In this document: positions 32,422-40,852 of the stretch, in pieces
How the letters are laid out: every line of letters begins with the position of its first letter
How positions within the stretch are numbered: the first letter of the stretch is position 1
Source: JTS-RE37 sp041744575
GTDB lineage: Bacteria; Bacteroidota; Bacteroidia; Flavobacteriales; Flavobacteriaceae
Reading direction: 5' to 3'
Assembly: GCA_041744575.1 (NCBI GenBank)
Contig: JBGTKP010000045.1
Span: 1 to 64,000 of the forward strand
Length of the DNA: 64,000 nt
The notes under the pieces: generated by a model
The model's database searches: none
Told to the model about the DNA's origin: nothing
The model's input: only the letters and a program-made list of their open reading frames with translations
Translations under genes and position numbers: made by a program

Positions 32422-33396
32422 TTATTTCATGGCCCTTTTTTTTATCATACCTCCTTTAAGATCCTTGACAACACCCATCACCACAAAGGCTTTCTTATCA
32501 ATTTTATCAATCTCGGTGCTTAAACGGGCCAGTTCCAGCCTCGTTACTACCGTATAAATAATTTCGGTCGAAGCCCTCTCCTTTCCCTGTGCTTTGAACC
32601 CGCGCTTTCCCTGGATCATAGTGCAGGCTCTGCCCAGGTCTTCTGTCAGCATGATCCTGAGTTCCTCATGCTTATCAGAAATAATGGTTACTCCAATATA
32701 TTCCTCCACCCCGTCAACTACAAAATCCACAGTCTTTGCCGCGACCAGGTAGGTAAGTATGGCATATAGTGCAATCTCTACAGACAGCAGGTAGGCACCC
32801 GCAGAGAAGATGACAATATTGATCATCATGAGTACATCTCCTACGGTAAGGTGCCATCTTCTGCTCAGGTAGATTGCCAGAACCTCGGTTCCATCGATCA
32901 CCCCCCCGCCCCGCATGCTCATTCCGATCCCCAGTCCGAGGAAAAACCCCCCAAAAACGGAAATGAGCAACTTATCCGAAGTAATTGCAGGGTATGGCAA
33001 ATAGTGGACAACAATGGCAAGGGCGATGATGGCAAGCATGCTTTTTAACGCAAACTTCTTCCCGATGGTTGTGGCTCCGATGATTATAAACGGAAGGTTG
33101 ACAATGATGAGAAGCCAGCCCAGCGAGAGGTTGGTAATGACGCGGAGCAATAAGGAAACTCCTGTGGCACCTCCGTCAATAAATGCATTGGGCAATAAAA
33201 AGCCCTTTAGTCCGAAGCCGGCAGAGAGGATGCCAACCATTAATAAGATGATTTCTTTGACCAGATGCGCTGCTTCTACCTGACCTGACCGGACCTCCTT
33301 TACCAGCTCCCTTTTGGTAGGAATGGAATCGCCCTTCTTATGCTGGATTTTTTTCCTGGCGCGCTGAACGAGGATGTATTGGAGGAATGGATTCAT
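32422..33396 (-). CDS. YitT-family membrane protein (DUF161 + DUF2179)
   Basis: A 324-residue protein. A charged N-terminus is followed by about five membrane helices (about 45-215), including ILSAGFGLKGFLLPNAFIDG and the conserved GLGIGMSMRGGGVIDGTEVLA. A C-terminal cytoplasmic DUF2179 domain (about 245-310) contains MIQGKRGFKAQGKERAST. Function of the family is not established. It lies between two minus-strand genes and starts 32 bases after the stop of the upstream lipoprotein gene. Confidence 0.9.
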   Translation of the reverse strand: MNPFLQYILVQRARKKIQHKKGDSIPTKRELVKEVRSGQVEAAHLVKEIILLMVGILSAGFGLKGFLLPNAFIDGGATGVSLLLRVITNLSLGWLLIIVNLPFIIIGATTIGKKFALKSMLAIIALAIVVHYLPYPAITSDKLLISVFGGFFLGLGIGMSMRGGGVIDGTEVLAIYLSRRWHLTVGDVLMMINIVIFSAGAYLLSVEIALYAILTYLVAAKTVDFVVDGVEEYIGVTIISDKHEELRIMLTEDLGRACTMIQGKRGFKAQGKERASTEIIYTVVTRLELARLSTEIDKIDKKAFVVMGVVKDLKGGMIKKRAMK

Positions 33397-33428
33397 CTAA
33401 TGAAATTAACCGGGAAAAAATGGCAGGC

Positions 33429-33977
33429 TTAATCCCAGCTTACCATCATGTATTTGATACGTGCCTTATCAGGGATCTGAACGGCTTCAATGTTTGTGCT
33501 GCCCGCATAGCGCAGACTGGCTGGTAATTCCTCTTTACTGATTGTAAAATATAGATCACTTTTCTGGATAAAGATAATGACATTGTTCCTCGAAGTCACA
33601 ATTTTACCTATGGGAAGTTTATCTTTAATATCCTTGAAGGTACTTTTCATATGGATGCCGTTTTCAGTCATAAAACGCGGATCCTGGATCCGGATATTGG
33701 CAATTTTTGGGATGCTGTCATCACTGGTGGTAAGGGTAAGAAGAAGCGATCCTCCCTTCTCAAAAATATGGATGCTTCGTGATGGCAGACTGCTTTCAAA
33801 CCGCGCGGTGTCAATTACCACCGAATCACTTTCATAGACTTTGCTGAGATTGGCAACCACTTCATGACGTTTCAGCTTCCCTACACTTTCCCCGCCGATT
33901 AGGAAATGGTTTACTTTTTCTTTCGCACAACTGCTTAAAAGAGAGAGGATAATAACTATTGTAATCGGATTTCTCAT
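33429..33977 (-). CDS. Small lipoprotein, unknown function
   Basis: A 182-residue protein from ATG 33977 (a GTG at 33992 is also possible). The lipobox is LLSSC. The mature part is beta-rich with no recognised domain: GGESVGKLKRHEVV, then a FEKGGSLLLTLTTSDD strand pair. It is likely tethered in the periplasm or outer membrane. It lies just upstream of yitT on the minus strand, possibly one transcript. Confidence 0.65.
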   Translation of the reverse strand: MRNPITIVIILSLLSSCAKEKVNHFLIGGESVGKLKRHEVVANLSKVYESDSVVIDTARFESSLPSRSIHIFEKGGSLLLTLTTSDDSIPKIANIRIQDPRFMTENGIHMKSTFKDIKDKLPIGKIVTSRNNVIIFIQKSDLYFTISKEELPASLRYAGSTNIEAVQIPDKARIKYMMVSWD

Positions 33978-34022
33978 AGATCTTTTCTGCACTTATAGGG
34001 TTTCATATCTGGAAAACATGAG

Positions 34023-34051
34023 GGGCTGGGGTTGCTGAATCATCTCAGCCC
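34023..34051 (-). terminator. Weak hairpin after the HerA-like gene
   Basis: GGGCTG (34023-34028) pairs with CAGCCC (34046-34051), with an alternative inner GCTGA/TCAGC pairing, immediately after the minus-strand stop codon of the HerA-like gene. There is no T-run, so it may be a processing or weak termination site. Confidence 0.3.
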
Positions 34052-35557
34052 TTAACGCATCACTTTTTTGAGCACCCCGAGTACGCCTCTTATAAAGGTA
34101 GCACTCGTAAGTACTTTTATGAGCGGATTCTGTCTGGTACTTGTTCTTCCCGTGGCCGTCCTGCCTGCAGGCTCACTACGCCTGGAGACAGTTGCCTCTG
34201 CCGCCTTTTCAATTTTACGGTTGAGCATTTCATAAGCACTGTCCCTGTCTGCATCTTCATTGTACTTGGCTGTCAGGGCTGACGACTTAATGACCGAATG
34301 CAATTCTCCTTCAGATAATATATCCATTCGGCTCATGGGTGCCCGGAGCATTGTAGCAGCAAGAGGTGCGGGTCTGCCTTTTTCATCAAGGGCTGAAATC
34401 AGTGCCTCGCCTGTTCCAAGAGAGGTCAGGACAGTGGTGGTTGAATAGTAGTCAGAGATTGGATAGTTTTCCGCAGTCAGTTTAATTGCTTTGCGATCTT
34501 TGGCCGTAAATGCCCTGAGCGCGTGCTGCACCTTCAATCCCAATTGGGCCAGCACCGCATCGGGTACATCGGTCGGGTTCTGGGTCACAAAGTAAATACC
34601 GATCCCCTTGGACCGGATCAGCTTGACAATATTTTCAATTTGCTGAAGCAAGGCACTGGATGCCTCGTTAAAGATAAGGTGGGCCTCGTCAATAAAGAGC
34701 ACCAGTTCCGGCTTTTCGCTGTCACCAAGTTCCGGGAAATTGGAATATACTTCTGCCAGCAGGCTAAGCATAAACGTCGAAAATAATTTGGGCCGGTCCT
34801 GAATATCAGTAAGACGGATAATATTAATAAAACCTCGTCCCTCAGAATCGACACGGGTAAGGTCATCCACCTCAAAGGATTTCTCCCCAAAAAAGAGTTC
34901 TGCACCCTGCTGTTCCAGTTCAATTATTTTTCTCAGAATGGTTCCGGTAGAACCTGTCGAAATCCGTCCGTAATCCTGTGAAAATTCGGCCTTGCCGCCT
35001 TCGGTGGCGTACTGAAGAACTTTTTTGAAATCCTTAAGGTCCAGCAGGGGTAATTTATGATCATCACAGTACTTAAAGACCACTGCTACAATTCCCTCCT
35101 GTACCTCGGACAGATCCAGAATTCTTGAGAGGAGTACCGGACCGAATTCGGATACGGTTGCGCGGAGCTTTACGCCTTCCTTCCCGGATATCGATAGAAT
35201 TTCTACAGGAAACCTCCTGGTTTCATAGGGAATACCCAGCTTTTGGTGCCGATCCGTAATTTTACCGTTCGCCTCCCCTGGAGCTGCCAGCCCGCTGAGA
35301 TCCCCCTTGAGATCCATCAATAAAACCGGGATCCCCTTATCGGATAAATTTTCGGCCAGCACTTGTAAGGTCTTGGTTTTTCCGGTACCTGTCGCTCCCG
35401 CTATAAGCCCGTGCCGGTTGAGGGTTTTGAGGGGAATCTTTACCTCCGCTCCCTTTACCGGCTCCCCGTCCATCATCGCTACCCCCATGGTGATATAATC
35501 TCCTTTTGTGGCATAGCCCTGCTCCATATGGGCAAGAAATTCTTTGCTGGCGCTCAT
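34052..35557 (-). CDS. HerA-like helicase / DUF853 P-loop ATPase
   Basis: A 501-residue cytoplasmic protein with Walker A in AGATGTGKTKTLQVL, Walker B in LVLFIDEAHLIF and a conserved sensor-like YFVTQNPTDVPD. The C-terminus has a low-complexity basic linker (RRSEPAGRTATGRTSTRQN) before the last 25 residues. DUF853 proteins are hexameric FtsK/HerA-like ATPases of uncertain role. No nuclease (NurA) or antiphage partner is beside it, so a defence role has no support here. Confidence 0.88.
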   Translation of the reverse strand: MSASKEFLAHMEQGYATKGDYITMGVAMMDGEPVKGAEVKIPLKTLNRHGLIAGATGTGKTKTLQVLAENLSDKGIPVLLMDLKGDLSGLAAPGEANGKITDRHQKLGIPYETRRFPVEILSISGKEGVKLRATVSEFGPVLLSRILDLSEVQEGIVAVVFKYCDDHKLPLLDLKDFKKVLQYATEGGKAEFSQDYGRISTGSTGTILRKIIELEQQGAELFFGEKSFEVDDLTRVDSEGRGFINIIRLTDIQDRPKLFSTFMLSLLAEVYSNFPELGDSEKPELVLFIDEAHLIFNEASSALLQQIENIVKLIRSKGIGIYFVTQNPTDVPDAVLAQLGLKVQHALRAFTAKDRKAIKLTAENYPISDYYSTTTVLTSLGTGEALISALDEKGRPAPLAATMLRAPMSRMDILSEGELHSVIKSSALTAKYNEDADRDSAYEMLNRKIEKAAEATVSRRSEPAGRTATGRTSTRQNPLIKVLTSATFIRGVLGVLKKVMR

Positions 35558-35719
35558 CGGATAAAATTTTCATAAAAATAGCTTAAATTTTTTGTTTGGA
35601 TGTTTAATTGTAGCAATCGTGATGGTGGAACTTATATGGCCGGATAAGAACCTATTTTCACCTATATCCCTGGAATATTTTTCAATTGAATAGGAGATCG
35701 ACGGATTTGAGAGAAGGAA

Positions 35720-35752
35720 TTTGGATATTGGAAACCCCGGATCGTATCTTTG
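35720..35752 (+). promoter_or_regulatory. Promoter of queE abutting its start codon
   Basis: TTTG (35720-35723) and TATCTTTG (35745-35752, exact TAnnTTTG) are 21 bases apart, the best -33/-7 pair in the window. The ATG of queE is at 35757, four bases after the -7 box, so transcription should begin at or within two bases of the start codon. Confidence 0.65.
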
Positions 35753-35756
35753 CAAA

Positions 35757-36389
35757 ATGATCGCAGAAGAAGTTACAGCATTGGTTGACAAAGGACTAAT
35801 GCTTCCCCTGATGGAGGAATTCTATACCATTCAGGGGGAGGGTTTTCACAAAGGGACTGCTGCCTATTTCATCCGTGTCGGCGGGTGTGATGTCGGCTGT
35901 CACTGGTGTGACGTGAAGGAAAGCTGGGATGCAGCAACCCATCCGCCCACTGCCATCGCGAAAATTGTCAGGAATGCGGCAGGATCTTCCGATACCATCG
36001 TGGTAACCGGTGGGGAACCGCTGACATGGGATATGGGCCCGCTCACTGCTGCCCTTCACACTGAAGGTCTCAAAGTACACATAGAAACTTCAGGAGCTTA
36101 TCCCCTCACAGGCGAATGGGACTGGATTTGCCTGTCTCCCAAAAAGACGCGGTTGCCCGAAATTGCCATCTACCGACGTGCCGACGAGTTAAAAATGATC
36201 ATTTACAACCGGCATGATCTGATATTTGCCGAAGAACAGGCGGCAAAAGTATCGGATACCTGTATACTCTACCTGCAACCTGAATGGAGTATGCGTGAAA
36301 AGGTGACCCCTCTGATCGTTGATTACGTGATGAAGCATCCGAAATGGAGGGTATCCCTGCAAATGCACAAATATCTTAATATCCCCTGA
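35757..36389 (+). CDS. queE: 7-carboxy-7-deazaguanine synthase (radical SAM)
   Basis: A 210-residue enzyme of the preQ0/queuosine pathway. It carries the QueE-type radical-SAM cluster motif CDVGCHWCDVKESW (Cys spacing CxxxCxxC), preceded by LPLMEEFYTIQGEGFHKGT, and VVTGGEPLTWD for SAM/substrate contact. Length is normal. The start is ATG 35757; an upstream TTG in frame falls inside the promoter. The mRNA is probably leaderless. The other queuosine genes are not nearby. Confidence 0.92.
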   Translation: MIAEEVTALVDKGLMLPLMEEFYTIQGEGFHKGTAAYFIRVGGCDVGCHWCDVKESWDAATHPPTAIAKIVRNAAGSSDTIVVTGGEPLTWDMGPLTAALHTEGLKVHIETSGAYPLTGEWDWICLSPKKTRLPEIAIYRRADELKMIIYNRHDLIFAEEQAAKVSDTCILYLQPEWSMREKVTPLIVDYVMKHPKWRVSLQMHKYLNIP

Positions 36390-36461
36390 CCAGAGTTATA
36401 AAATTTCGCCCTGTTTCCCGCAACTTGTATCCAGGCATTCCCCCGGATTGAGAATAAACCG

Positions 36462-37256
36462 CTACCTGCCACCATTGGCCCGCAGGTCCAGGATACATTC
36501 GGCATCCAGACCGGGTGCCACCGCCAGACCCTTGGAGGCCCGCTTTTCCAGCATCCCCATGATGCCGCTGCCAAATTGCAATTCTGCCCGCATGAGGCAA
36601 CCTTCAACGTTACAGTGGTTGGCTGATTCTGTATCTTCGTGATCATTCACAGGCGGACTCCCCAGATCTACCAGCCCGAATAAATGGCCGAACTCATGAT
36701 TCAGAGTGGCTGATTCCACATCGGCATTGCTGATCTGAACGCTGGAAACCGCCAGTCTGCGAATGGTTTGTTCATAAATTACCATAGAGGTATTGCGGTA
36801 TACCGCTCCCAATGTGACCAGTCCCTCGTCCTCCTTGTCATCAACGGACGGGGCATCGGCAAAATAAAGGTATATGGCCAATGTTGTTCCATTGTTAAAT
36901 GCAGTCCTGTTTTCAAGTTCCAGGTCAGCAATTTCCTGCAAGGTGAAGGATTCCTCTCCGGAAGAGGGCAATTCCCGGTAAATCACTTCAATTTCCTCTT
37001 TAAAAGTTCTTTCCCTGAGATAATTGGTGAATTCGACCATGGCCTCTTCGGTGGGCCTGAAGCCTCTCACATAGGCAGCTTCCACCAGTAGCATGTTGTA
37101 GTTGTCATTGGAAAGGATTTCATTGGCGGAATCCCCTGTTCCCCGCAGATTGGGGGACTTATCGATCACAATCGGCTCTGGGCCATTGTCATCGTCTTTG
37201 GAACAATTGGAAAATACTGTCAGCACAGCCAACAGAAATAAAAAATATCTTTTCAT
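36462..37256 (-). CDS. Metzincin-like zinc metalloprotease lipoprotein
   Basis: A 264-residue protein from ATG 37256 (MKRYFLFLLAVLTVFSNC), with a lipobox-type Cys18. The zinc-binding motif NHEFGHLFGLVDLG (HExxHxxGxxD, His187-Asp197) and the following CLMRAEL Met-turn-like segment place it among metzincin-type secreted proteases. Flavobacterial homologues are called membrane metalloproteases. The DDDNGPEPI linker after the lipid Cys is disordered. It converges on queE and is not in an operon. Confidence 0.75.
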   Translation of the reverse strand: MKRYFLFLLAVLTVFSNCSKDDDNGPEPIVIDKSPNLRGTGDSANEILSNDNYNMLLVEAAYVRGFRPTEEAMVEFTNYLRERTFKEEIEVIYRELPSSGEESFTLQEIADLELENRTAFNNGTTLAIYLYFADAPSVDDKEDEGLVTLGAVYRNTSMVIYEQTIRRLAVSSVQISNADVESATLNHEFGHLFGLVDLGSPPVNDHEDTESANHCNVEGCLMRAELQFGSGIMGMLEKRASKGLAVAPGLDAECILDLRANGGR

Positions 37257-37322
37257 AGTCTTTCGTTCTACTCTATACACTCCCCCGAAATCTATAACGT
37301 CAACTGTAACTATCTATTATTA

Positions 37323-38048
37323 TTACAGTGACAGTTTGGCGAGGTAGTCGTGATGCCCCCCTTCCATAAGCAACTCACAGCCCAGTCTGTTCTTATGTGC
37401 CGCAGCCTGCAGGCTGAAAAAATCAAGGTAGAGCCAGTCAAAGGTTTCCCCTCGTTTTCCCTTGTATTCCATTTGAAATGTCACCTCGCCGTAATAGGGC
37501 CGATCCCCGGGAATCGTATATCCACCCGAAATATGGTCTTCAAAGATATAAATAATGTCACTGGAATCCAGCAGGATCTGCCCGTCTGCGTTCAGCAACG
37601 TTTTCAGATGGTTCAGGAAGAAGGGGAGTCGGGAAATCTGCTTTGCCAGACCGATTCCATTCATAAGCAACAGGAGTGTATCAAAGGTTTTTCCTTTAAA
37701 ATCAATGATCTGCATGCAACTGACATCATTTGCGCCTCTTAGGGAACAGGCCCGGATGGCCCCGGGCGAACTATCGAGGGCCGTAACCTGAAAGCCTTTT
37801 CTCTGAAGATATATAGTATGGGGTCCGGCACCACAGCCGATGTCAAGAATCTTTCCTCTACAAAGATCAAGTGCCGCCCTTTCTATGGCTGGCATTTCAT
37901 TGTAGGACCTGAATAGGTAGGGTAAGGAAAGAATATCTGTCTCATCAAGGGAGGAATAAGTGATAATATCTTCAGTATAGCGATTTTCCTGGTAATCCAA
38001 AAGTGCCTGACCCAGGACATCTGGAACCCTGTATTTTGTACTTTCCAT
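37323..38048 (-). CDS. SAM-dependent methyltransferase
   Basis: A 241-residue class I methyltransferase from ATG 38048 (MESTKYRVPDVLGQALLDY). The SAM-binding motif I is KILDIGCGAGPHTIYL, followed by ALDSSPGAIRAC and DTLLLLMNGIGLAK. The C-terminal half is beta-rich and ends abruptly at KLSL. The substrate is unknown. A strong minus-strand promoter lies 38 bases upstream, supporting this start over the upstream TTG frame opening. Confidence 0.82.
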   Translation of the reverse strand: MESTKYRVPDVLGQALLDYQENRYTEDIITYSSLDETDILSLPYLFRSYNEMPAIERAALDLCRGKILDIGCGAGPHTIYLQRKGFQVTALDSSPGAIRACSLRGANDVSCMQIIDFKGKTFDTLLLLMNGIGLAKQISRLPFFLNHLKTLLNADGQILLDSSDIIYIFEDHISGGYTIPGDRPYYGEVTFQMEYKGKRGETFDWLYLDFFSLQAAAHKNRLGCELLMEGGHHDYLAKLSL

Positions 38049-38085
38049 CAAATTCGGCACATTTGTCCTGGATTTCAAATGTAGA

Positions 38086-38116
38086 CAAAGTTAAGTATTA
38101 ACGTCAGGGAGGCCAA
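38086..38116 (-). promoter_or_regulatory. Promoter of the methyltransferase gene
   Basis: On the minus strand this is TTG (38114-38116) then TAACTTTG (38086-38093, exact TAnnTTTG), 20 bases apart. The -33 element touches the first base of the divergent YkgJ ATG at 38116, so the two genes share their control region. Confidence 0.55.
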
Positions 38117-38613
38117 TGAAGGAATTTTTAATTCGATTACCCGGTATGGCCAGGGATAAATATCCCGGGAACCGAAAATTTTTTGGCAAGCTTAGAAAGA
38201 GGCCACCGAAGCATCTGGATCAGATGATGGTGGAATTGCATAATGAAACATTCCGAAAAACAAACTGTCTTGATTGTGCAAATTGCTGCAGGACCACCGG
38301 TCCGTTATTCACCACAGCTGATATTGAACGGATCGCCAGGTTCCTCAGGCTCAAGCCCCAAAAATTTATCCGGGAGTATCTAAAAATTGATGAAGACAAG
38401 GATTACGTACTTCAACAGGTTCCATGTGCTTTTCTTGGCCCCGATAACCGATGTGCAATTTATGAGGTAAGGCCTAAGGCCTGCAGCGAATATCCACATA
38501 CCAACCGGAAGAAATTTCATCAGATATCTGAGCTGACTCTCAAGAATGTCTCCATATGTCCGGCAGCATTTTCCATCGTCGAGGAAATGAAGCGGCGCAT
38601 TCCCTTGAAATAG
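38116..38613 (+). CDS. YkgJ-family cysteine-cluster protein
   Basis: A 165-residue protein with eight conserved cysteines in the UPF0153/YkgJ pattern: CLDCANCCRTTGP near the middle, PCAFLGPDNRCAIY, PKACSEYPH and SICPAAF. These probably bind a metal cluster (zinc or Fe-S). Family proteins have unclear function. A short GGAGG (38108-38112) lies three bases before the ATG. The sterol-desaturase-like gene follows after a 76-base gap. Confidence 0.85.
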   Translation: MKEFLIRLPGMARDKYPGNRKFFGKLRKRPPKHLDQMMVELHNETFRKTNCLDCANCCRTTGPLFTTADIERIARFLRLKPQKFIREYLKIDEDKDYVLQQVPCAFLGPDNRCAIYEVRPKACSEYPHTNRKKFHQISELTLKNVSICPAAFSIVEEMKRRIPLK

Positions 38614-38654
38614 GCACTCGCCATATTCATTCTGGCAATGGCTATAATTGCGGC

Positions 38655-38685
38655 TTGAAAATAATGGGATCATCCAGTATCTTTA
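38655..38685 (+). promoter_or_regulatory. Promoter of the sterol-desaturase-like gene, abutting its ATG
   Basis: TTG (38655-38657) and TATCTTTA (38678-38685, one mismatch to TAnnTTTG) are 20 bases apart, and the ATG is at 38690. The transcript would start at or near the start codon. Confidence 0.5.
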
Positions 38686-38689
38686 TACC

Positions 38690-39583
38690 ATGGAAACGCT
38701 GCTGCACTATTTTGAAACCATCCCTTCTTCGCACAGGAGTCTGATCCTGGTCTCTGGTTTGACATTTTTCTGGCTTCTGGAAGGCGTCTTTCCATTGTTC
38801 AGATTCGATTATAAAAAATGGAGTCATGCAGTGCCCAATATATTTTTTACCCTCACCACCATTGTGATTAATTTTCTGCTGGCGTTTCTGCTGTTGCAGG
38901 TAAGTGATTGGGTGGTTGAGCGCAAATTTGGTCTGCTCTTCTGGATTCCGGAAATGCCATTATGGCTCTTTATCCTCCTTGGTCTCCTTCTTTTGGATTT
39001 ATTGGGAGCTTACCTGCCCCATTACCTCGAACACCGGATAAAGCCTTTGTGGATGATTCATTTGGTACACCATACAGATCATGAGGTGGATACCACCACA
39101 GCCAACCGTCACCATCCCATTGAAAGCCTTATCCGCTTTTCTTTTACACTTTTGGGGGTGTTCCTTGTAGGTGCTTCCATCGGCATTGTCATGCTTTACC
39201 AATCTCTTTCCCTTGTAGCCACACAATTCAATCACGCCAACATAAGGTTACCTGCCGGATTGGATGAAGCCCTCAGCTGGCTCTTCGTTTCCCCGGACAT
39301 GCACAAAGTCCACCACCATTACAGGCTCCCATATACCGATTCCAATTATGGAAATATTTTTTCAATATGGGACCGTGCCTTCGGGACCTTCAGGAAACTG
39401 GATCCCAATGAGATTGTCTATGGAGTGGATACCTTTCCTGACCGAAGGGAAAATGGGAGTGTGGCCGGTCTTTTGAAACAGCCCTTTCACAAATACAGGA
39501 AACCAACGGGGGAACCTGCTTCAAAAAGCCTGTTCGGGAGTAAAAGGGAGGAAGAAGCACTGGAGACAAGTGACGAACTTTAA
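38690..39583 (+). CDS. Sterol desaturase / fatty-acid hydroxylase family protein
   Basis: A 297-residue membrane protein from ATG 38690 (METLLHYFETIPSSHRS). Four or so membrane helices surround the histidine boxes expected to hold a di-iron centre: LPHYLEHR, IHLVHHTDHEVD, RHHPIES and DMHKVHHHYR. These enzymes hydroxylate or desaturate lipids or carotenoids; the actual lipid is not known. Its TAA directly abuts the TAG of the convergent DUF1343 gene, with no bases between. Confidence 0.85.
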   Translation: METLLHYFETIPSSHRSLILVSGLTFFWLLEGVFPLFRFDYKKWSHAVPNIFFTLTTIVINFLLAFLLLQVSDWVVERKFGLLFWIPEMPLWLFILLGLLLLDLLGAYLPHYLEHRIKPLWMIHLVHHTDHEVDTTTANRHHPIESLIRFSFTLLGVFLVGASIGIVMLYQSLSLVATQFNHANIRLPAGLDEALSWLFVSPDMHKVHHHYRLPYTDSNYGNIFSIWDRAFGTFRKLDPNEIVYGVDTFPDRRENGSVAGLLKQPFHKYRKPTGEPASKSLFGSKREEEALETSDEL

Positions 39584-40849
39584 CTACAAGGGATAAATAA
39601 GGTATTTCTCCCTCATCTTTCTGAATGCGGTTAGGTCTTTTTCCCATGATTTTTTTATTTCATCTTCGGAAAGACCGGCCTCGATCTGTTTTTGAAGGAT
39701 TTCCGTACCTGCGTGTGTTGTAAAACCACTGGTAATGAAAAAAGCTTTTTTGTCAATGGCTTTCCGATACGCATCCATGATCCAATAAAGGGAAACAGAA
39801 CCCAGCCTGGGGGTGCCTGAAAGATCTTTTCCATAACATAGTTTCCCATTGTGCTTGGGATTTGCTGCCCCGAAATTTGGGGCAGGAGTGTACCGGAAGG
39901 TATAGGTCAAACTATCTAAAAATGGCGCCCCATATCTTTGAAACTGAAAATCCGTTCCCCTCCCGGCATTGACATTTGTGCCCTCAAACAGGCCGAGGCT
40001 GGGGTACAGGTTGATGGCCTGGTCATTCGGCAGATTGGGAGACGGCCTTATGGGAATGCTGTAGTAACTGGCGTGAGTATAGTTCCTCAGAGGTATGACG
40101 GTGAGATCTGCCTTAAGGCCATCATTTAACCAGCCTTCCCCGTTGAGCATTCCTGCATATTCCCCTATGGTCATGCCGTATACCAATGGTATCGGGGACA
40201 TCCCCAGAAATCCGGTATGTTCCTGTTCCATCGTTGGACCGTCTACATAATGACCATTCGGATTGGGACGGTCCAGCACCACAATGGGTATCCGGTTTTC
40301 GGCGCATGCCTCCATGACCAGCTGCAGTGTGGCAATGTAAGTGTAAAAACGGACGCCGACATCCTGAATATCAAAAACCAACAGGTCCGTCCCCTCCAGT
40401 TGTTCTTTTGATGGCTTTCGATTCTCCCCGTAGAGAGATATAATTGGAAGGCCGGTTCTGGAGTCACGGCCGTCAGCCAGTAATTCCCCGGCATCGGCTT
40501 GTCCCCTGAACCCATGCTCGGGAGCGAAAACCTTTTCCACTTTGACATCCAGGGAGAGCAACGAGTCAACTAGATGGGTAAACTTAGGACGATCTGAGGT
40601 GTCAGAAGGGCTTTTTTTAAAGACGACACTGGTCTGATTGGCTACAACAGCGACCTTCTTTCCCAGAAGCAGGGGCAGGTAGGCAGTTACATTGCTGGCT
40701 CCTGTCATGACTTCATCATCACTGTCCTCATAATCCCGTACCTGTAAATCCTGTCCAATGTCGAAGGCCTTCCTTGGCTGGTTGCCACAGGAAGAAAGTA
40801 CTAAAAGACCCAGGAATGCCGTATTTTTGAACTTGGAGAAAAATGCCAT
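39584..40849 (-). CDS. DUF1343 lipoprotein (NamZ-like exo-beta-N-acetylmuramidase family)
   Basis: A 421-residue protein with lipobox LVLSSC. DUF1343 signatures are clear: VAVVANQTSVV, FAPEHGFRGQADAGE, DVGVRFYTYIATL, RPNPNGHYVDGP, SPIPLVYGMTIGEYAGML and INLYPSLGLFEGTNVNAGRGTDFQFQ split across the C-terminal half. Some DUF1343 proteins are exo-acting N-acetylmuramidases (NamZ), so peptidoglycan recycling is the most likely role. The gene starts only 3 bases from the divergent FtsX start. Confidence 0.88.
   Translation of the reverse strand: MAFFSKFKNTAFLGLLVLSSCGNQPRKAFDIGQDLQVRDYEDSDDEVMTGASNVTAYLPLLLGKKVAVVANQTSVVFKKSPSDTSDRPKFTHLVDSLLSLDVKVEKVFAPEHGFRGQADAGELLADGRDSRTGLPIISLYGENRKPSKEQLEGTDLLVFDIQDVGVRFYTYIATLQLVMEACAENRIPIVVLDRPNPNGHYVDGPTMEQEHTGFLGMSPIPLVYGMTIGEYAGMLNGEGWLNDGLKADLTVIPLRNYTHASYYSIPIRPSPNLPNDQAINLYPSLGLFEGTNVNAGRGTDFQFQRYGAPFLDSLTYTFRYTPAPNFGAANPKHNGKLCYGKDLSGTPRLGSVSLYWIMDAYRKAIDKKAFFITSGFTTHAGTEILQKQIEAGLSEDEIKKSWEKDLTAFRKMREKYLIYPL
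40822..40829 (+). promoter_or_regulatory. Promoter -7 box of the FtsX-family gene
   Basis: TATTTTTG is an exact TAnnTTTG match and lies inside the first codons of the divergent DUF1343 gene. The transcript would start near 40835 with about 18 bases of leader before the TTG at 40853. Confidence 0.45.
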
Positions 40850-40852
40850 CTA

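Noticed and set aside
34052..35557. HerA-like ATPase considered as part of an antiphage system
   Set aside because: No nuclease, Sir2, NurA or other defence gene is adjacent; neighbours are ordinary genes.
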